64,000 bases of DNA from Faecalicatena_A orotica (GTDB lineage: Bacteria > Bacillota > Clostridia > Lachnospirales > Lachnospiraceae), in assembly GCF_040545875.1 (NCBI RefSeq), contig NZ_JBEPMR010000001.1, one strand, 5' to 3'. Numbering within the stretch: the first letter of the stretch is position 1; every line of letters begins with the position of its first letter. A program made the translations under genes and the position numbers. Positions 52,719-62,732 of the stretch are shown here, piece after piece. The notes beneath the pieces were generated by a model. That model did not search any database. It was not told the DNA's origin and saw nothing but the letters and a program-made list of their open reading frames with translations.

Positions 52719-55544
52719 TCAACGAAGCTGTTCCTGCAGAATCTCCCACAGGTAATGAATATCTACCGGCTTTGGCACGAAGGCTGTCATCCCTGCTTTT
52801 TCTGACGCTTCCACATCTTCTTTAAATGTATTGGCCGTCATCGCTATAATCGGGACAGTACGGCTGTCCGGATGGCTGCTCTGTCGAATCTCCTCTGTGG
52901 CCCGGAGTCCGTCTTTATTCGGCATTCTGATATCCATAAGTATTGCCTGATACCAGCCTTGAGCACTGTTTTCAAACAGATCAACCGCTTCCTGCCCGTC
53001 TGCCGCACGATCTACCTTTGCCCCTCGCAGTTCCAGCAGTTCCTTTGCAATTTCGGCATTCAGATCGTTATCCTCGGCAAGCAGAATACGGATTCCTGTA
53101 AAGTCTTCCGTTTTATCCTGAATCTCTTTTTCTGTACTATCTTTTTTCGTGCCCGCAGGGAACAAAAGTTCAAAGAAGAATCTGGATCCCTCTCCTGCTT
53201 CACTCTCCAACTTCAGCTGTCCGCCCATCGCTTCGACAATATAACTACTGATAGGCAGTCCAAGGCCAGTTCCCTCGCTTTTTGCTGAATTATTGCCAAA
53301 CTGTTCGAATGATTTAAACACCCTGCCCTGATTTTCTCTCGCAATTCCAACTCCTGTGTCACGGACTTCAAAGAAATATCTGACTTTATCCCCCTGATAC
53401 CCTTTTTCCTGAATACTCAGTGTGATCATTCCACCAGCCGGGGTAAATTTGAGTGCATTCGCAAGCAGGTTCAGCAGTACCTGACGAAGCCTGACCGCAT
53501 CCCCAACCAGCGTATCTGTATTTATTTTCAGGCATGGAATAAAACGTATCTCTTTCTGCTCTGCCTGAGGTTCAATCATCTGTATCATTTTGTCCGTGAT
53601 ATCTTTCATAGAGAACTCATCCGGCATAATTTCCATCTTTCCGTTCTCGATCTTGGACATATCGAGAATGTCATTGATGAGTGAGAGCAGATACTGGGAA
53701 GATGACCTGATCTTCTGAAGATTTTCCTCCACCGAATCCGGGATTTCGTCCTTCATACAGGTAAGGTCCGATAAGCCTATGATCGCATTCATAGGCGTCC
53801 TTATTTCGTGGCTCATCTTAGACAAAAATTCACTCTTTGCACGGCTCTTTGCCTCTGCCCTGGCCAGTTCCCCCTCCATCATAGTTCTTCTCACCTTCGA
53901 ACGGGCCGTCATAACAACGCCAATCAATATACAGAGTACAAAACTACATAAAATGAAGATAAATGCCACCGGATTCGCATAAATTAATTCCGATAAAGTA
54001 AGGGTGCTGCTTCCCATTGAAATCAGATTCTTATCTACAATCGTATTCATATCCTTTAAAGAAATGTTATTGATTGCTTTGTCCAACACACCGAGCAGTA
54101 TCTTGTCGACCGGACGGTCCATCGCCATACTCACTGCCGTATTGTTATTCACTCTGGATATTGGTACGATATTCGTATAATGATGGTTCTGCATCTCCTG
54201 ATCCAAATTTGCCGAAAGTCCGTAAACAAAATCAATCTCTCCTTTATTCACTGCTTTCAGTCCTTCATTTATCGAGTCATAATATCTGATATGTTCAACA
54301 GGGATATCGTTCGGCATTGTTCTTCCTGCAATGATCCCGCCAGTCATTCCCTGTGCCGGGTAATTTACGGACTTATTCTTAATAATAATACTATTCAGGC
54401 TTGTATACGATTTTGTAAGAGCAAGGCCCTCTGCAAAAGCATCCTCATCTGAATCCAGATATGCCCCAAGAATATCCACCTCATCGTTATGGACCAGTTC
54501 AAGCGCCTTCTCATACGTTTCTGCATACACATATGTAAATGGAATGCCGAGGTATTCCGACATCCGTTCAAAAATATCGGGAAGAATCCCGTCATGCTCT
54601 ACCATTCCATTCTCCACGCAGTAAAAAGGATGCCACATCCTTACAACCGCTACCGTGATCTCCTTTTTCTCCCTCAAATATGTAAGTTCTTCTTCCGTCA
54701 GCTGAATATCAAAATTATCCACATCCGGAAAGTTTTCTTCATATTTATTGGCAGCAAAGCCCGGATCGGCTTCCTGAATTGCTTCCAGAGCTTCATTCAT
54801 TTCTCTGAGGATATCCTTATTTTTGATCTGGGTAACAAGGTAGTATGGCTGGGCGGCAAATGATGTAACCGCCCGGAACTCCTCGTCTTTATCCCCGTCA
54901 TTTCCCAGAAGCAGGTCAACATCACCATTCTTCAGAAATCTGTACAGATTATCCTCCCCCTTCAGTTCCTCCGCTGTGTAATACTTTAAGGTACAGTCCA
55001 GATTATTCTGATTCAGGAATTCATTCAGATATGCAATCTTCTCTTTCGCAGACTCATATACACCTATCGTCTTCCCGTTCATGCTTCTCAGATTATAACT
55101 CTTGATCTCTTTATCGTCTTTTCTACATAGAAGAATTGCCCTGCTGTTCCCCATGCTGTACTCAGGGTAAGCAAAATATTCTTCCAGCGACGGAGAATAA
55201 AATACACCGCCCATCAGGTCATACTCGCCGTTCAGAAATCCATTCAATGTATCCTCTGCACTGCCCTCATAATATTTGTATTCCCAGTCTGTATATTTGG
55301 CAATCTCATTCAGATAATCAACTAACAGGCCATTATAATTGCCATTTTCATCTACCTCACTGATACCTGGTGAATCCGGAAAGGCTACTTTTATCACCCT
55401 GCTTACCGGCTGTTCTTTCTCCTGCTCTTTGCCTGACGCAAAGGTATTGATATAAAACAGATGGCTAATCAGCAGTACTGTCATAATCATTGATAACTGC
55501 CGTGTGACTCTCCCCGGCTTTAGTTTTCTCATAACCTGTCCCAT
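52719..55544 (-). CDS. Hybrid histidine kinase with two extracellular solute-binding domains
   Basis: A 941-residue protein. Signal/anchor (about 10-35), two SBP_bac_3-type domains (about 45-270 and 285-505), TM (about 522-545), HisKA with phospho-acceptor His in KMSHEIRTPMNAI, HATPase with NALKFTPAGG and GTGLGLPIS, and a C-terminal receiver with ILMDIRMPNKDG. The GGGAGG site precedes the ATG. No DNA-binding output or partner regulator is adjacent. It shares the dual-SBP front end with the GGDEF protein at 45489-48425. Confidence 0.93.
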   Translation of the reverse strand: MGQVMRKLKPGRVTRQLSMIMTVLLISHLFYINTFASGKEQEKEQPVSRVIKVAFPDSPGISEVDENGNYNGLLVDYLNEIAKYTDWEYKYYEGSAEDTLNGFLNGEYDLMGGVFYSPSLEEYFAYPEYSMGNSRAILLCRKDDKEIKSYNLRSMNGKTIGVYESAKEKIAYLNEFLNQNNLDCTLKYYTAEELKGEDNLYRFLKNGDVDLLLGNDGDKDEEFRAVTSFAAQPYYLVTQIKNKDILREMNEALEAIQEADPGFAANKYEENFPDVDNFDIQLTEEELTYLREKKEITVAVVRMWHPFYCVENGMVEHDGILPDIFERMSEYLGIPFTYVYAETYEKALELVHNDEVDILGAYLDSDEDAFAEGLALTKSYTSLNSIIIKNKSVNYPAQGMTGGIIAGRTMPNDIPVEHIRYYDSINEGLKAVNKGEIDFVYGLSANLDQEMQNHHYTNIVPISRVNNNTAVSMAMDRPVDKILLGVLDKAINNISLKDMNTIVDKNLISMGSSTLTLSELIYANPVAFIFILCSFVLCILIGVVMTARSKVRRTMMEGELARAEAKSRAKSEFLSKMSHEIRTPMNAIIGLSDLTCMKDEIPDSVEENLQKIRSSSQYLLSLINDILDMSKIENGKMEIMPDEFSMKDITDKMIQMIEPQAEQKEIRFIPCLKINTDTLVGDAVRLRQVLLNLLANALKFTPAGGMITLSIQEKGYQGDKVRYFFEVRDTGVGIARENQGRVFKSFEQFGNNSAKSEGTGLGLPISSYIVEAMGGQLKLESEAGEGSRFFFELLFPAGTKKDSTEKEIQDKTEDFTGIRILLAEDNDLNAEIAKELLELRGAKVDRAADGQEAVDLFENSAQGWYQAILMDIRMPNKDGLRATEEIRQSSHPDSRTVPIIAMTANTFKEDVEASEKAGMTAFVPKPVDIHYLWEILQEQLR

Positions 55545-55749
55545 GTATCCTCCCTTATACAGGCAAAATGTACAATCTGCCTGTATGAAACCGAATTTTT
55601 ATGAATGTCTTCATTATACATGATTGGCGTTTACTTTGCAATTTTTGCCCATATAAAATACTGTATAACTTTTTATTCGGAATCTTATACCGCATAAAAT
55701 TTCCAATTTAGAAAATACTATCCCAAGAAACATCTTTAAGGAGGCAGTT

Positions 55750-56259
55750 ATGGATAAACAAATTCTGCAGTTAATCAACAGCCAGATCAATTTTGAGTTC
55801 TTTTCATCCTATTTATATCTGGCATTTTCAAATTACTATTCAGAGGCAGATCTGGACGGCTTTGAAAACTGGTTCCGCATACAGGCCAGAGAGGAACTGG
55901 ACCACGCGATACTATTGATCCAATATCTCCACAACAATGACGAAAAAGTTGTTCTCGAGCTGGTCCCCAAGCCTGACTGTAAGCTCTCATCCCCCGCACA
56001 GCCGCTGAAAATGGCATATGACCATGAAAGACAGGTGACGGAACGCTTTAACCGTATTTATGAGGCTGCATTTAAAAAGAAAGACTTCCGGACGACCCAG
56101 GTGCTTGAATGGTTCATTAAAGAACAGGGTGAAGAAGAGAAATCTGTCAGCGAACTGATAGCAAAAATGAAACTGTTTGGAAACGATACAAAATGTCTCT
56201 ATGAACTGAATCAGGAGTTCGCCGCCAGAGTCTATACCGCCCCGTCACTGGTATTATAG
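55750..56259 (+). CDS. ftnA: Ferritin
   Basis: A 169-residue non-haem ferritin. Ferroxidase ligands are visible: Glu16 in QINFEFFSSYLYLA, Glu49 and His52 in REELDHA, and Glu in EQGEEEKS. It stores iron and protects against peroxide. The AAGGAGG site precedes the ATG. It is divergent from the hybrid kinase gene, with about 205 bases between. Confidence 0.95.
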   Translation: MDKQILQLINSQINFEFFSSYLYLAFSNYYSEADLDGFENWFRIQAREELDHAILLIQYLHNNDEKVVLELVPKPDCKLSSPAQPLKMAYDHERQVTERFNRIYEAAFKKKDFRTTQVLEWFIKEQGEEEKSVSELIAKMKLFGNDTKCLYELNQEFAARVYTAPSLVL

Positions 56260-56335
56260 ACGGATATATCTCCATACAGAAAAAGAGGCAGAGAATAAAA
56301 CCCCGCCCCTTTCAGAAATCTTATGTATCTTCCCG

Positions 56336-58411
56336 TTATAGTTCCTCTTTGTGAAAAACCACCCGTTCCAATGTAGTCAACAGGCGCTGGTAATCTATTG
56401 GTTTGGAGATATGGTCATCCATGCCGGCTGCCAGCGCTTTTGCCACGTCTTCTGCAAACGCATTGGCAGTCAGGGCAATGATTGGTATTGTTCTGCCGTC
56501 CGGATGACTGCTTCTGCGAATCTCCCTCGCAGCCGTACAGCCGTCCATGACAGGCATCTGCAGATCCATCAGGACTGCCTTGTAAGTCCCCGGTTCTGAC
56601 AGGCGGAAGTTTTCCAGCGCCTGTGCCCCATCGTCTGCACAATCAATCTGAAACCCTGCTTCTTCCAGCAATGTTCTGGCAATCTCCTGATTCAACGCAT
56701 TATCTTCAACAAGAAGAAGGCGCATCCCTTTCATTTCCTCCCTGCAGCCGGCATTTTTCACGACCGGACTGCCTTTCTTATGCTCACTGCCCTCGTCTCC
56801 CGGTTCTGTGCTTTTAGATATTCCCTTTTCCCCGTCTGCAATCTTCAAGTTCAAAGTTACCGTAAACCTGCTGCCGCGGTTCTCTTCGCTTTCCACCTGA
56901 ATATTGCCCTGCATCGCTTCTACAATCCCCTGTGCAATAGACATGCCAAGCCCGGTTCCCTGAATATTCCGGCTCCGTACGCTCTCGGCCCGTGAGAACG
57001 GTACAAATATATAATCTTTAAAGCTTTCCGGCATTCCGATCCCATTATCCTCTACGATAAATACAAAACGCCCGTTGTCCTGCGTTCCCGCGGACAGCTC
57101 GTGCACCTCCAGCCGGATCTTCCCGCCCTTTGGCGTGTATTTGACTGCATTGTTGCACAGGTTCAGCAGTACCTGCCTGATTCTGAGTTCATCCCCCTCC
57201 AGATGGTTGTGGATGATTCCATCTATCTTGATATGGACATCCTGCTCTTTCTCAGCAGCCTCCGTCCGGATGATTGTATCTACCTCCTGAATCATCTTGT
57301 CCAGATAAAATGGTTTCTGCGCCAGCTCCACTTTCCCTTTCTCAATCTTTGACATATCCAGAACCTCGTTGATCAGCTTTAACAGATGACTGCTGGAGGA
57401 ACTGATCTTCTCCAGACAGTCTCTCACTTTTTCCGGATCCTCTGCATGTGATGCTGCAATGGAGGTCATGCCGATAATCGCATTCATGGGAGTCCTGATG
57501 TCGTGTGACATCTGTGCAAGGAAGTTGCTTTTTGCTTCATTCGCCTTTTTCGCTGTCTCATATGCCGCAAGCAGGGCATTCTGGTTCTGCTCTTCCTGCC
57601 TCATCTCGTCCAGTTTCTGCTCATGGATATTCATATTGGCGAAGATTACTTTTGTAAGTACGCCATCCTTCATTTCCTCAATACTGAAACGGGCCCGCAC
57701 CCACTGCGGCCCCTCCGGATAGATTCTTCTGTAATCTACATCATATGCCGGCTGTTCCGATGACAGCATTTTCTTCAGAAATTGGGGACTGCCTGCCCGT
57801 TTCATCTTCTCCTGGTCATCCGGCCAGACATATTCCTGTATGAATTTGTCATAATACATTTTAAGACTGCCTGCAGGGAATTCCTCCCTGCGCTGCTGGT
57901 CCTCCTGCCAGACAGCCTCCTCAATATCATGTTCCAAATCAAACACATAGACAGAATAATAACTGCTGCAAAGCTTGGTTAGTATCCCGGCTTTTCTCTC
58001 AGCCTCCTGCTTTAGCATAATAGTATCCGTTATATTCTGGTGGTATCCCCTCAGACAGACTCCGGGGCCATATCCGGCATCTCTCACGCCGCCGCACCGT
58101 ACATAGATCTTCCCCCACTTCGGGTGGTTCCATGAATACTGGACTTCTGCCCTCTCATCCGCTTTCATACGCTCTACAACATCATGTACGACAGGATAGC
58201 ACTCTTCTTCTATCCTGCCGTACCAGCCCTGATAGCATTCTTCCGGAGAAGGAGCCTCATCATACCCTAACAGCTCCAGCATAGAGCTGTCTGCATACAT
58301 CCTTGGCGGCCTGCCTTCGTCAAGTTCAATCGCCCATAATCCAGTCTGTGCCTGACACAGCACTTCCTGTACTTTTTCAATATCTTTAAAATGTTCTAAC
58401 ATAACCGGCAT
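56336..58411 (-). CDS. Soluble PAS-type hybrid histidine kinase
   Basis: A 691-residue protein without membrane segments. Two PAS-like regions occupy about 1-265, then a helical linker, HisKA with His in QMSHDIRTPMNAI, HATPase with NAVKYTPKGG and GTGLGMSIAQGIVEA, and a receiver with AVLMDLQMPVMDG. The HisKA-HATPase-receiver core is like that of the kinase at 52719, but the sensor is cytoplasmic. No partner gene is adjacent. Confidence 0.92.
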   Translation of the reverse strand: MPVMLEHFKDIEKVQEVLCQAQTGLWAIELDEGRPPRMYADSSMLELLGYDEAPSPEECYQGWYGRIEEECYPVVHDVVERMKADERAEVQYSWNHPKWGKIYVRCGGVRDAGYGPGVCLRGYHQNITDTIMLKQEAERKAGILTKLCSSYYSVYVFDLEHDIEEAVWQEDQQRREEFPAGSLKMYYDKFIQEYVWPDDQEKMKRAGSPQFLKKMLSSEQPAYDVDYRRIYPEGPQWVRARFSIEEMKDGVLTKVIFANMNIHEQKLDEMRQEEQNQNALLAAYETAKKANEAKSNFLAQMSHDIRTPMNAIIGMTSIAASHAEDPEKVRDCLEKISSSSSHLLKLINEVLDMSKIEKGKVELAQKPFYLDKMIQEVDTIIRTEAAEKEQDVHIKIDGIIHNHLEGDELRIRQVLLNLCNNAVKYTPKGGKIRLEVHELSAGTQDNGRFVFIVEDNGIGMPESFKDYIFVPFSRAESVRSRNIQGTGLGMSIAQGIVEAMQGNIQVESEENRGSRFTVTLNLKIADGEKGISKSTEPGDEGSEHKKGSPVVKNAGCREEMKGMRLLLVEDNALNQEIARTLLEEAGFQIDCADDGAQALENFRLSEPGTYKAVLMDLQMPVMDGCTAAREIRRSSHPDGRTIPIIALTANAFAEDVAKALAAGMDDHISKPIDYQRLLTTLERVVFHKEEL

Positions 58412-58485
58412 ATCCTTTCGGCTTTGGATATTTTAAAATTTATTCTGTATCTATCTTATCATAAGCCAGGCCGGATTGCTATGCT

Positions 58486-59634
58486 TTACTCAACAGAAAA
58501 TGGGATCTCCGCAATCATTCTCGGTCCACCGTTTTCATCGGGTTCCCCGTTTTTATCATACATCTGAAGTACAAAATCGTTCGCATCGGAATGGTCAAAC
58601 GTTATATACCTGACCTCTGTACCGTCATCGTTCTTAATAATCTTCTCTGACTCATCCTGTATCCTGTTTCCCTGCGCATCCATCAGAACTACTGCCGGAT
58701 TCTTCGGTTCCCACTCAGCCGGAATATGAAGGACCATATGGGCATTACTCGGTGTCAGTGTAACCTCTTCCACGACAAATCCGTTGTTTTCGGCTTCCGG
58801 TTTTGCCGTCCTGTTCTGTGATGTATCGGAAGAAGCCTTGAACTGCAGCTTCCACGAGCCTTCCACGCATTTGTATCCAACCCTTTCATAATTCTTGATC
58901 TCCTCATGATATGGTTCGTCAAACTTCTGCGCCCCCACTGCCCCGATATCCATGCTTACCGTCACATCCTCCGGGAACTTCCCTGCTTCAATATTCATGG
59001 CCGGAACTCGGACCAGGGTTACAAAAAGGCCATCCTCAGATTTGGCGGGTGACAATGTATACGTGGAATACGTTTCCTCACCATTCACATACAGCCATGC
59101 AAAAAAAGCAATCGGGTCCCCGTCTCTGTAGCAGAGCAGGTTCAACTGGTCAGCAGCATTCAGTTCCTCATCCCCGGTCTGGAGGGACAGGGTAAAATAC
59201 AAGTCATACCCGTCGCAGTATGCATCCGATACAGTCATCGTAATTCCCTGGTCCTCGGCCACATTCGTCGGGTCCTTGACTGGTTCCGAATGTTTTGCAA
59301 TGTTCTCATAGGCAGTCTTATCCTTTTCCGGATAGGGATGGTTATCCCGTATTTCCTGAATCCTTCCAAATAGATCACCGAGGATCGGAATATCCTTTGC
59401 CAGCGCGGGATTTACAAAGAAAACACCTGTCAGGACAAGCACCATGCATGCCGCCGCTGCCGCAACCCCCAGTTTTCTGTAAAGTCTCTTTTTACTCCGG
59501 CTGCGGAGCGATTTCATCCGTACCTCGTCTTTCCTGATCTTATCGTACGCTTCGTCCAGACTGTCATTTACAATCTCAGGAATCTTGACATCTTCCTTCA
59601 GAGTCTCTTTAATACTAATATCAGAATTTCCCAT
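58486..59634 (-). CDS. DUF4179-type membrane anti-sigma factor
   Basis: A 382-residue protein: about 55 cytoplasmic residues, one TM segment (about 53-75, VAAAAACMVLVLTGVFFV), then an extracellular beta-rich domain of about 300 residues. The sequence NPALAKDIPILGDLFGRIQ after the TM is typical of DUF4179/RsiV-like proteins. It starts two bases after the ECF sigma gene, so it is most likely the anti-sigma that holds that factor at the membrane. Confidence 0.87.
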   Translation of the reverse strand: MGNSDISIKETLKEDVKIPEIVNDSLDEAYDKIRKDEVRMKSLRSRSKKRLYRKLGVAAAAACMVLVLTGVFFVNPALAKDIPILGDLFGRIQEIRDNHPYPEKDKTAYENIAKHSEPVKDPTNVAEDQGITMTVSDAYCDGYDLYFTLSLQTGDEELNAADQLNLLCYRDGDPIAFFAWLYVNGEETYSTYTLSPAKSEDGLFVTLVRVPAMNIEAGKFPEDVTVSMDIGAVGAQKFDEPYHEEIKNYERVGYKCVEGSWKLQFKASSDTSQNRTAKPEAENNGFVVEEVTLTPSNAHMVLHIPAEWEPKNPAVVLMDAQGNRIQDESEKIIKNDDGTEVRYITFDHSDANDFVLQMYDKNGEPDENGGPRMIAEIPFSVE

Positions 59635-59636
59635 TT

Positions 59637-60215
59637 CTATACCTCCATTCCATAGGCTGACGACGGGTTCTCTTTCAGGTAGAGCTTCTTGAAGCAGATT
59701 CTCCCTCTCGACAGTCTTGTTTTTACAGTATTCTCATTCATATCCAGTATGGCACCGATTTCTTTGATGCTGAATCCCTCCACATAATACAAAAGCAGGA
59801 CAATGCGGTACTGTTCTTCCAGTTTATTTAAAAGTTTCAGGAATTCCCGTCCCGAAGTATCGACCTGTGCCCCCTCCAATTCCGGATGTTCTTCTATCGG
59901 TACCATCTTTCCACGCTCCTTTAATATGCGGTTACAGTGGTTAATCAAAATCCTCGTCAGCCATGTCTTAAAATACTTTGGCTCCCGCAGACCCTTAATA
60001 TTCTCGTAACTGCTGAGAACGGTATCCTGGATCGCATCCGCTGCATCTGCATCGTTCTTCAGCATGCTGATGGCAATTTTATATAAAGTCTGCTTATGCT
60101 CTTCCATTAAAGTTATGAACGCTTCTTTATCACCAGACTGCGCTTTCTTTACCAGATTCGTCACCTTTGCACTCCCCCTTGTCTTCGAATCCAACAATTT
60201 GATTCTGTTTTTCAT
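59637..60215 (-). CDS. ECF-type RNA polymerase sigma factor
   Basis: A 192-residue sigma factor with region 2 (AADAIQDTVLSSYENI) and region 4 (LEEQYRIVLLLYYVEGFSIKEIGAILDMNENTVKTRL). It forms a two-gene operon with the DUF4179 anti-sigma. A TGAAAC lies upstream (minus strand, near 60264-60269) that could be an ECF -35, but no matching -10 was clear. Confidence 0.93.
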   Translation of the reverse strand: MKNRIKLLDSKTRGSAKVTNLVKKAQSGDKEAFITLMEEHKQTLYKIAISMLKNDADAADAIQDTVLSSYENIKGLREPKYFKTWLTRILINHCNRILKERGKMVPIEEHPELEGAQVDTSGREFLKLLNKLEEQYRIVLLLYYVEGFSIKEIGAILDMNENTVKTRLSRGRICFKKLYLKENPSSAYGMEV

Positions 60216-60277
60216 GCATCCTCAATCGATTGATACCTATTAGATAAAAAAGAACAGCAAAAAGTTTCAGAAAAAAA

Positions 60278-60303
60278 GAACACTTTTTCTAAACAAAGTG
60301 TCC
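60278..60303 (-). terminator. Terminator after the XRE gene
   Basis: GGACACTTT and AAGTGTTC arms on the minus strand followed by TTTTTTTC, between the XRE gene and the sigma gene. Confidence 0.8.
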
Positions 60304-60349
60304 TTCACGCCATATCCCCTGATTTTACTGTCGAACGGTAAACTGCCCC

Positions 60350-60616
60350 CTAACCGGGCTGACTGCCGGTAAGAGGGGGATCTGCCTTTTTGGTGCAGCC
60401 TTTCCCTGACTTTTTTCTTCCGGCTATCTCATCCAGAGTCACATCAAAAATATCTGCAATGGTTATTAGTTCATAGATATCCGGTATTCTCTTCCCAATC
60501 TCATAATTAGACAGTGTCTGTCTCTTCATGTTTAACTGCTGTGCCAGCTGTTCCTGTGTCATATTGTGTTCTTTTCTGAGAGTCCTGATATTATGCCCAA
60601 TGGTATTCTTTGTCAT
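60350..60616 (-). CDS. XRE-family HTH protein
   Basis: An 88-residue protein: NIRTLRKEHNMTQEQLAQQLNMKRQTLSNYE, a standard Cro/C1-type HTH, then a short basic tail. It has an AGAGG site before the ATG and its own terminator. The target is unknown. Confidence 0.9.
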   Translation of the reverse strand: MTKNTIGHNIRTLRKEHNMTQEQLAQQLNMKRQTLSNYEIGKRIPDIYELITIADIFDVTLDEIAGRKKSGKGCTKKADPPLTGSQPG

Positions 60617-60755
60617 ATTCCTACCTCTTTATTTTTACCTCACTGATCCAAATTTACAGGAATGACAGATGCAAAAGGCGCATCTGCTGATAGACCAATC
60701 ATACAGTTTTATACCGGTAATAGCAATGCATTTTTACATATTAAAATCGTTATTT

Positions 60756-61298
60756 TCAGTTTGCAGGCTCTGCATAAATCCGGTACAGGATCCGGGCCAT
60801 TTCTTCGGGTGATTCTTTCGCACCGTTCACAGACCAGGATATATAAAGGTTATAAAGAGCGCCCGTAAATGCCTGTAGTGCATAATAGTGTTCAATTCCG
60901 TCTCCCGGCCTGTACCATGTTTCAACCACGTACCTGCCGACGGATTCCAGAAATGTGTGGCCAAGCCCGCTCTGGAACAGGCTTTCTAAAAATAATCTGT
61001 GCTGCCGGAAATATGAAAAGCAGTGGATTAAATTTTCCAGATCATAATAGTTTCCTTTTTGGAACAGATTTTTCACGTCATCTCTGTAATCATCCAGTAT
61101 ATCATCCAGATAAACAGTAAATATCTCCTCTTTCGACTGGTAGTTCCGGTAATAAGTCATTCTGGAAACGCCCGCTTTTTCTGTAAGTTCTGATACAGAT
61201 ACAGCGGACAATGGTTTTTCTTTTAAAAGCTGCATAAGTGCGGTGACCATACACTCTCTTGCAAGCTGGTTTGCCTGATTTTTTCTTTGCCTTTTCAT
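60756..61298 (-). CDS. TetR-family regulator
   Basis: A 180-residue TetR protein with HTH VSVSELTEKAGVSRMTYYRNYQSKEEIF and a C-terminal helical domain. The start at 61298 follows AAAGGG; the TTG at 61304 is less likely. It is divergent from a DegV gene and may regulate it and itself. Confidence 0.88.
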   Translation of the reverse strand: MKRQRKNQANQLARECMVTALMQLLKEKPLSAVSVSELTEKAGVSRMTYYRNYQSKEEIFTVYLDDILDDYRDDVKNLFQKGNYYDLENLIHCFSYFRQHRLFLESLFQSGLGHTFLESVGRYVVETWYRPGDGIEHYYALQAFTGALYNLYISWSVNGAKESPEEMARILYRIYAEPAN

Positions 61299-61489
61299 GA
61301 ACAAAACCCTTTCTTTTGTAACAGTTAACAGTTGTATGATTGAATTTAATGCTTAAAAATGTTACAATTTGTCACACTTGATTATATCCATAGAACGAAT
61401 AAATAGCAAGCATATAATCTCAGCGTAACCCGCTGCTGTTTAAGCTTATTGGAAAAGCGTACTTTTAAAAAGAAGGAGGGTTTTCAACT

Positions 61490-62353
61490 ATGAAAACAGC
61501 CGTTATCACGGACAGCAACAGCGGCATTAAGAAGCAGGAAGCAAAAGAACTTGGCATTTTCCTGATTCCAATGCCTGTCATCATAGACGGAACAGTCCGT
61601 TATGAAGAAACGGATCTAACACAGGAAGAATTCTACCAGAGTCTTACCAATGGTAAAAGTGTCACTACCTCACAGCCGTCTCCGGGAGATGTCATGGACC
61701 TCTGGGATCGCGTACTTGCACAGGGCTATGACTGCCTTGTCTATATCCCGATGTCCAGCGGCCTAAGCCAGTCCTGCCACACAGCGCTGGCTCTTTCCGA
61801 AGATTATGGTGGTAAGGTCCAGGTTGTTGATAACCACAGGATTTCTGTCACGATGAGGGAATCCGTGCTCGAAGCAAAACAGATGGCCGGTCAGGATGCT
61901 TCTGCTTTGGAAATCAAGGAATGTCTGGAGGCCAGTGCATACCAGTCCACGATCTATCTGGCTGTTGACACTCTGGAATTCCTTTTAAAGGGCGGCAGGA
62001 TTACACCTGCTGCGGCGGCACTCGGCACCGTGCTGAACATCAAGCCGATCTTAAGCATTCAGGGCGAGCGGCTGGATGCATTTGCCAAAGTCCGGGGCAT
62101 GAAAAAGAGTAAAAAGAAAATCATAGAAGCGCTGAAGGATGACCTGTCAAACCGATTCCACAATCCAGATATGGAAAAAGTCCGGATCGGGGCTGCCGGC
62201 TCCCATCTGGCTGAAGAAGAGGCTCTCGACTGGAAGCGCACACTGGAAGAGGCATTTCCGGGGGCATACGTGTATTACGATCCCCTCTCGCTGAGCATCG
62301 GCTGCCATACCGGCCCCGGAGCGTTCGGAGTGGGAATGAGCATCCTCTCGTAA
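61490..62353 (+). CDS. DegV-family fatty-acid-binding protein
   Basis: A 287-residue DegV/FakB-type protein: AVITDSNSGIKKQEAKEL, VTTSQPSPGDVMDLW, MSSGLSQSCHTALALSE, FLLKGGRITPAAAALGTVLNIKPILSIQ and SIGCHTGPGAFGVGM. It binds a fatty acid for transfer to FakA. The AAGGAGG site precedes the ATG. It is divergent from a TetR regulator. Confidence 0.93.
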   Translation: MKTAVITDSNSGIKKQEAKELGIFLIPMPVIIDGTVRYEETDLTQEEFYQSLTNGKSVTTSQPSPGDVMDLWDRVLAQGYDCLVYIPMSSGLSQSCHTALALSEDYGGKVQVVDNHRISVTMRESVLEAKQMAGQDASALEIKECLEASAYQSTIYLAVDTLEFLLKGGRITPAAAALGTVLNIKPILSIQGERLDAFAKVRGMKKSKKKIIEALKDDLSNRFHNPDMEKVRIGAAGSHLAEEEALDWKRTLEEAFPGAYVYYDPLSLSIGCHTGPGAFGVGMSILS

Positions 62354-62388
62354 CCGTTTCTGTAAAAGAATATTCACATCATAAAAGA

Positions 62389-62437
62389 ACTGGCCTGCAC
62401 CTGTCATAACAGACATGTGCCGGACCAGTCTTTTTTT
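62389..62437 (+). terminator. Terminator after the DegV gene
   Basis: Hairpin from ACTGG (62389) to CCAGT (62429) with internal pairing, followed by seven T (62431-62437). Confidence 0.8.
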
Positions 62438-62474
62438 GTACTGTTTTCCATTTAATTTCATATTTTTTACAGTT

Positions 62475-62503
62475 TTGTACAAAAATAACTATACTGATAT
62501 TAT
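62475..62503 (+). promoter_or_regulatory. Promoter of the adenine deaminase gene
   Basis: -35 TTGTAC (62475-62480) and -10 TATTAT (62498-62503), 17 bases apart. The transcript would have an untranslated leader of about 220 bases. Confidence 0.65.
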
Positions 62504-62628
62504 GATGTCGGAGTCAACTTATAAGCTGTCTTAATATCCAGTTATAATAAAATAATAGGAAAGCCCCGTATTCTCATTTTCGGAAGGATATGATATGATT
62601 AATTTAATTTCATATTGTAAATTCTTCA

Positions 62629-62690
62629 AGATACATTTGCAGGACGGGAAACCTGTTTAGCCGCCTTTGCGGCCGATGTATCTTTTTTAT
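62629..62690 (+). promoter_or_regulatory. Attenuator-like structured leader before adenine deaminase
   Basis: An outer stem AGATACAT (62629-62636) / ATGTATCT (62676-62683) encloses two hairpins: CAGG/CCTG (62640-62655, loop ACGGGAAA) and GCCGC/GCGGC (62660-62673). Six T follow the stem at 62683-62688. A terminator-like shape 45 bases before the start codon suggests regulated read-through. It lacks the conserved cores of the classical purine riboswitch. The preceding leader, 62510-62628, shows no motif I recognise. Confidence 0.6.
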
Positions 62691-62732
62691 TATTCAAAAA
62701 CCAAACTGGTTTCACATGAAGGAGGAACAAAC

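Noticed and set aside
62629..62690. Classical purine riboswitch before adenine deaminase
   Set aside because: The three-helix shape is suggestive, but the conserved junction and loop sequences of purine aptamers (such as the TTCTACC segment) are absent.
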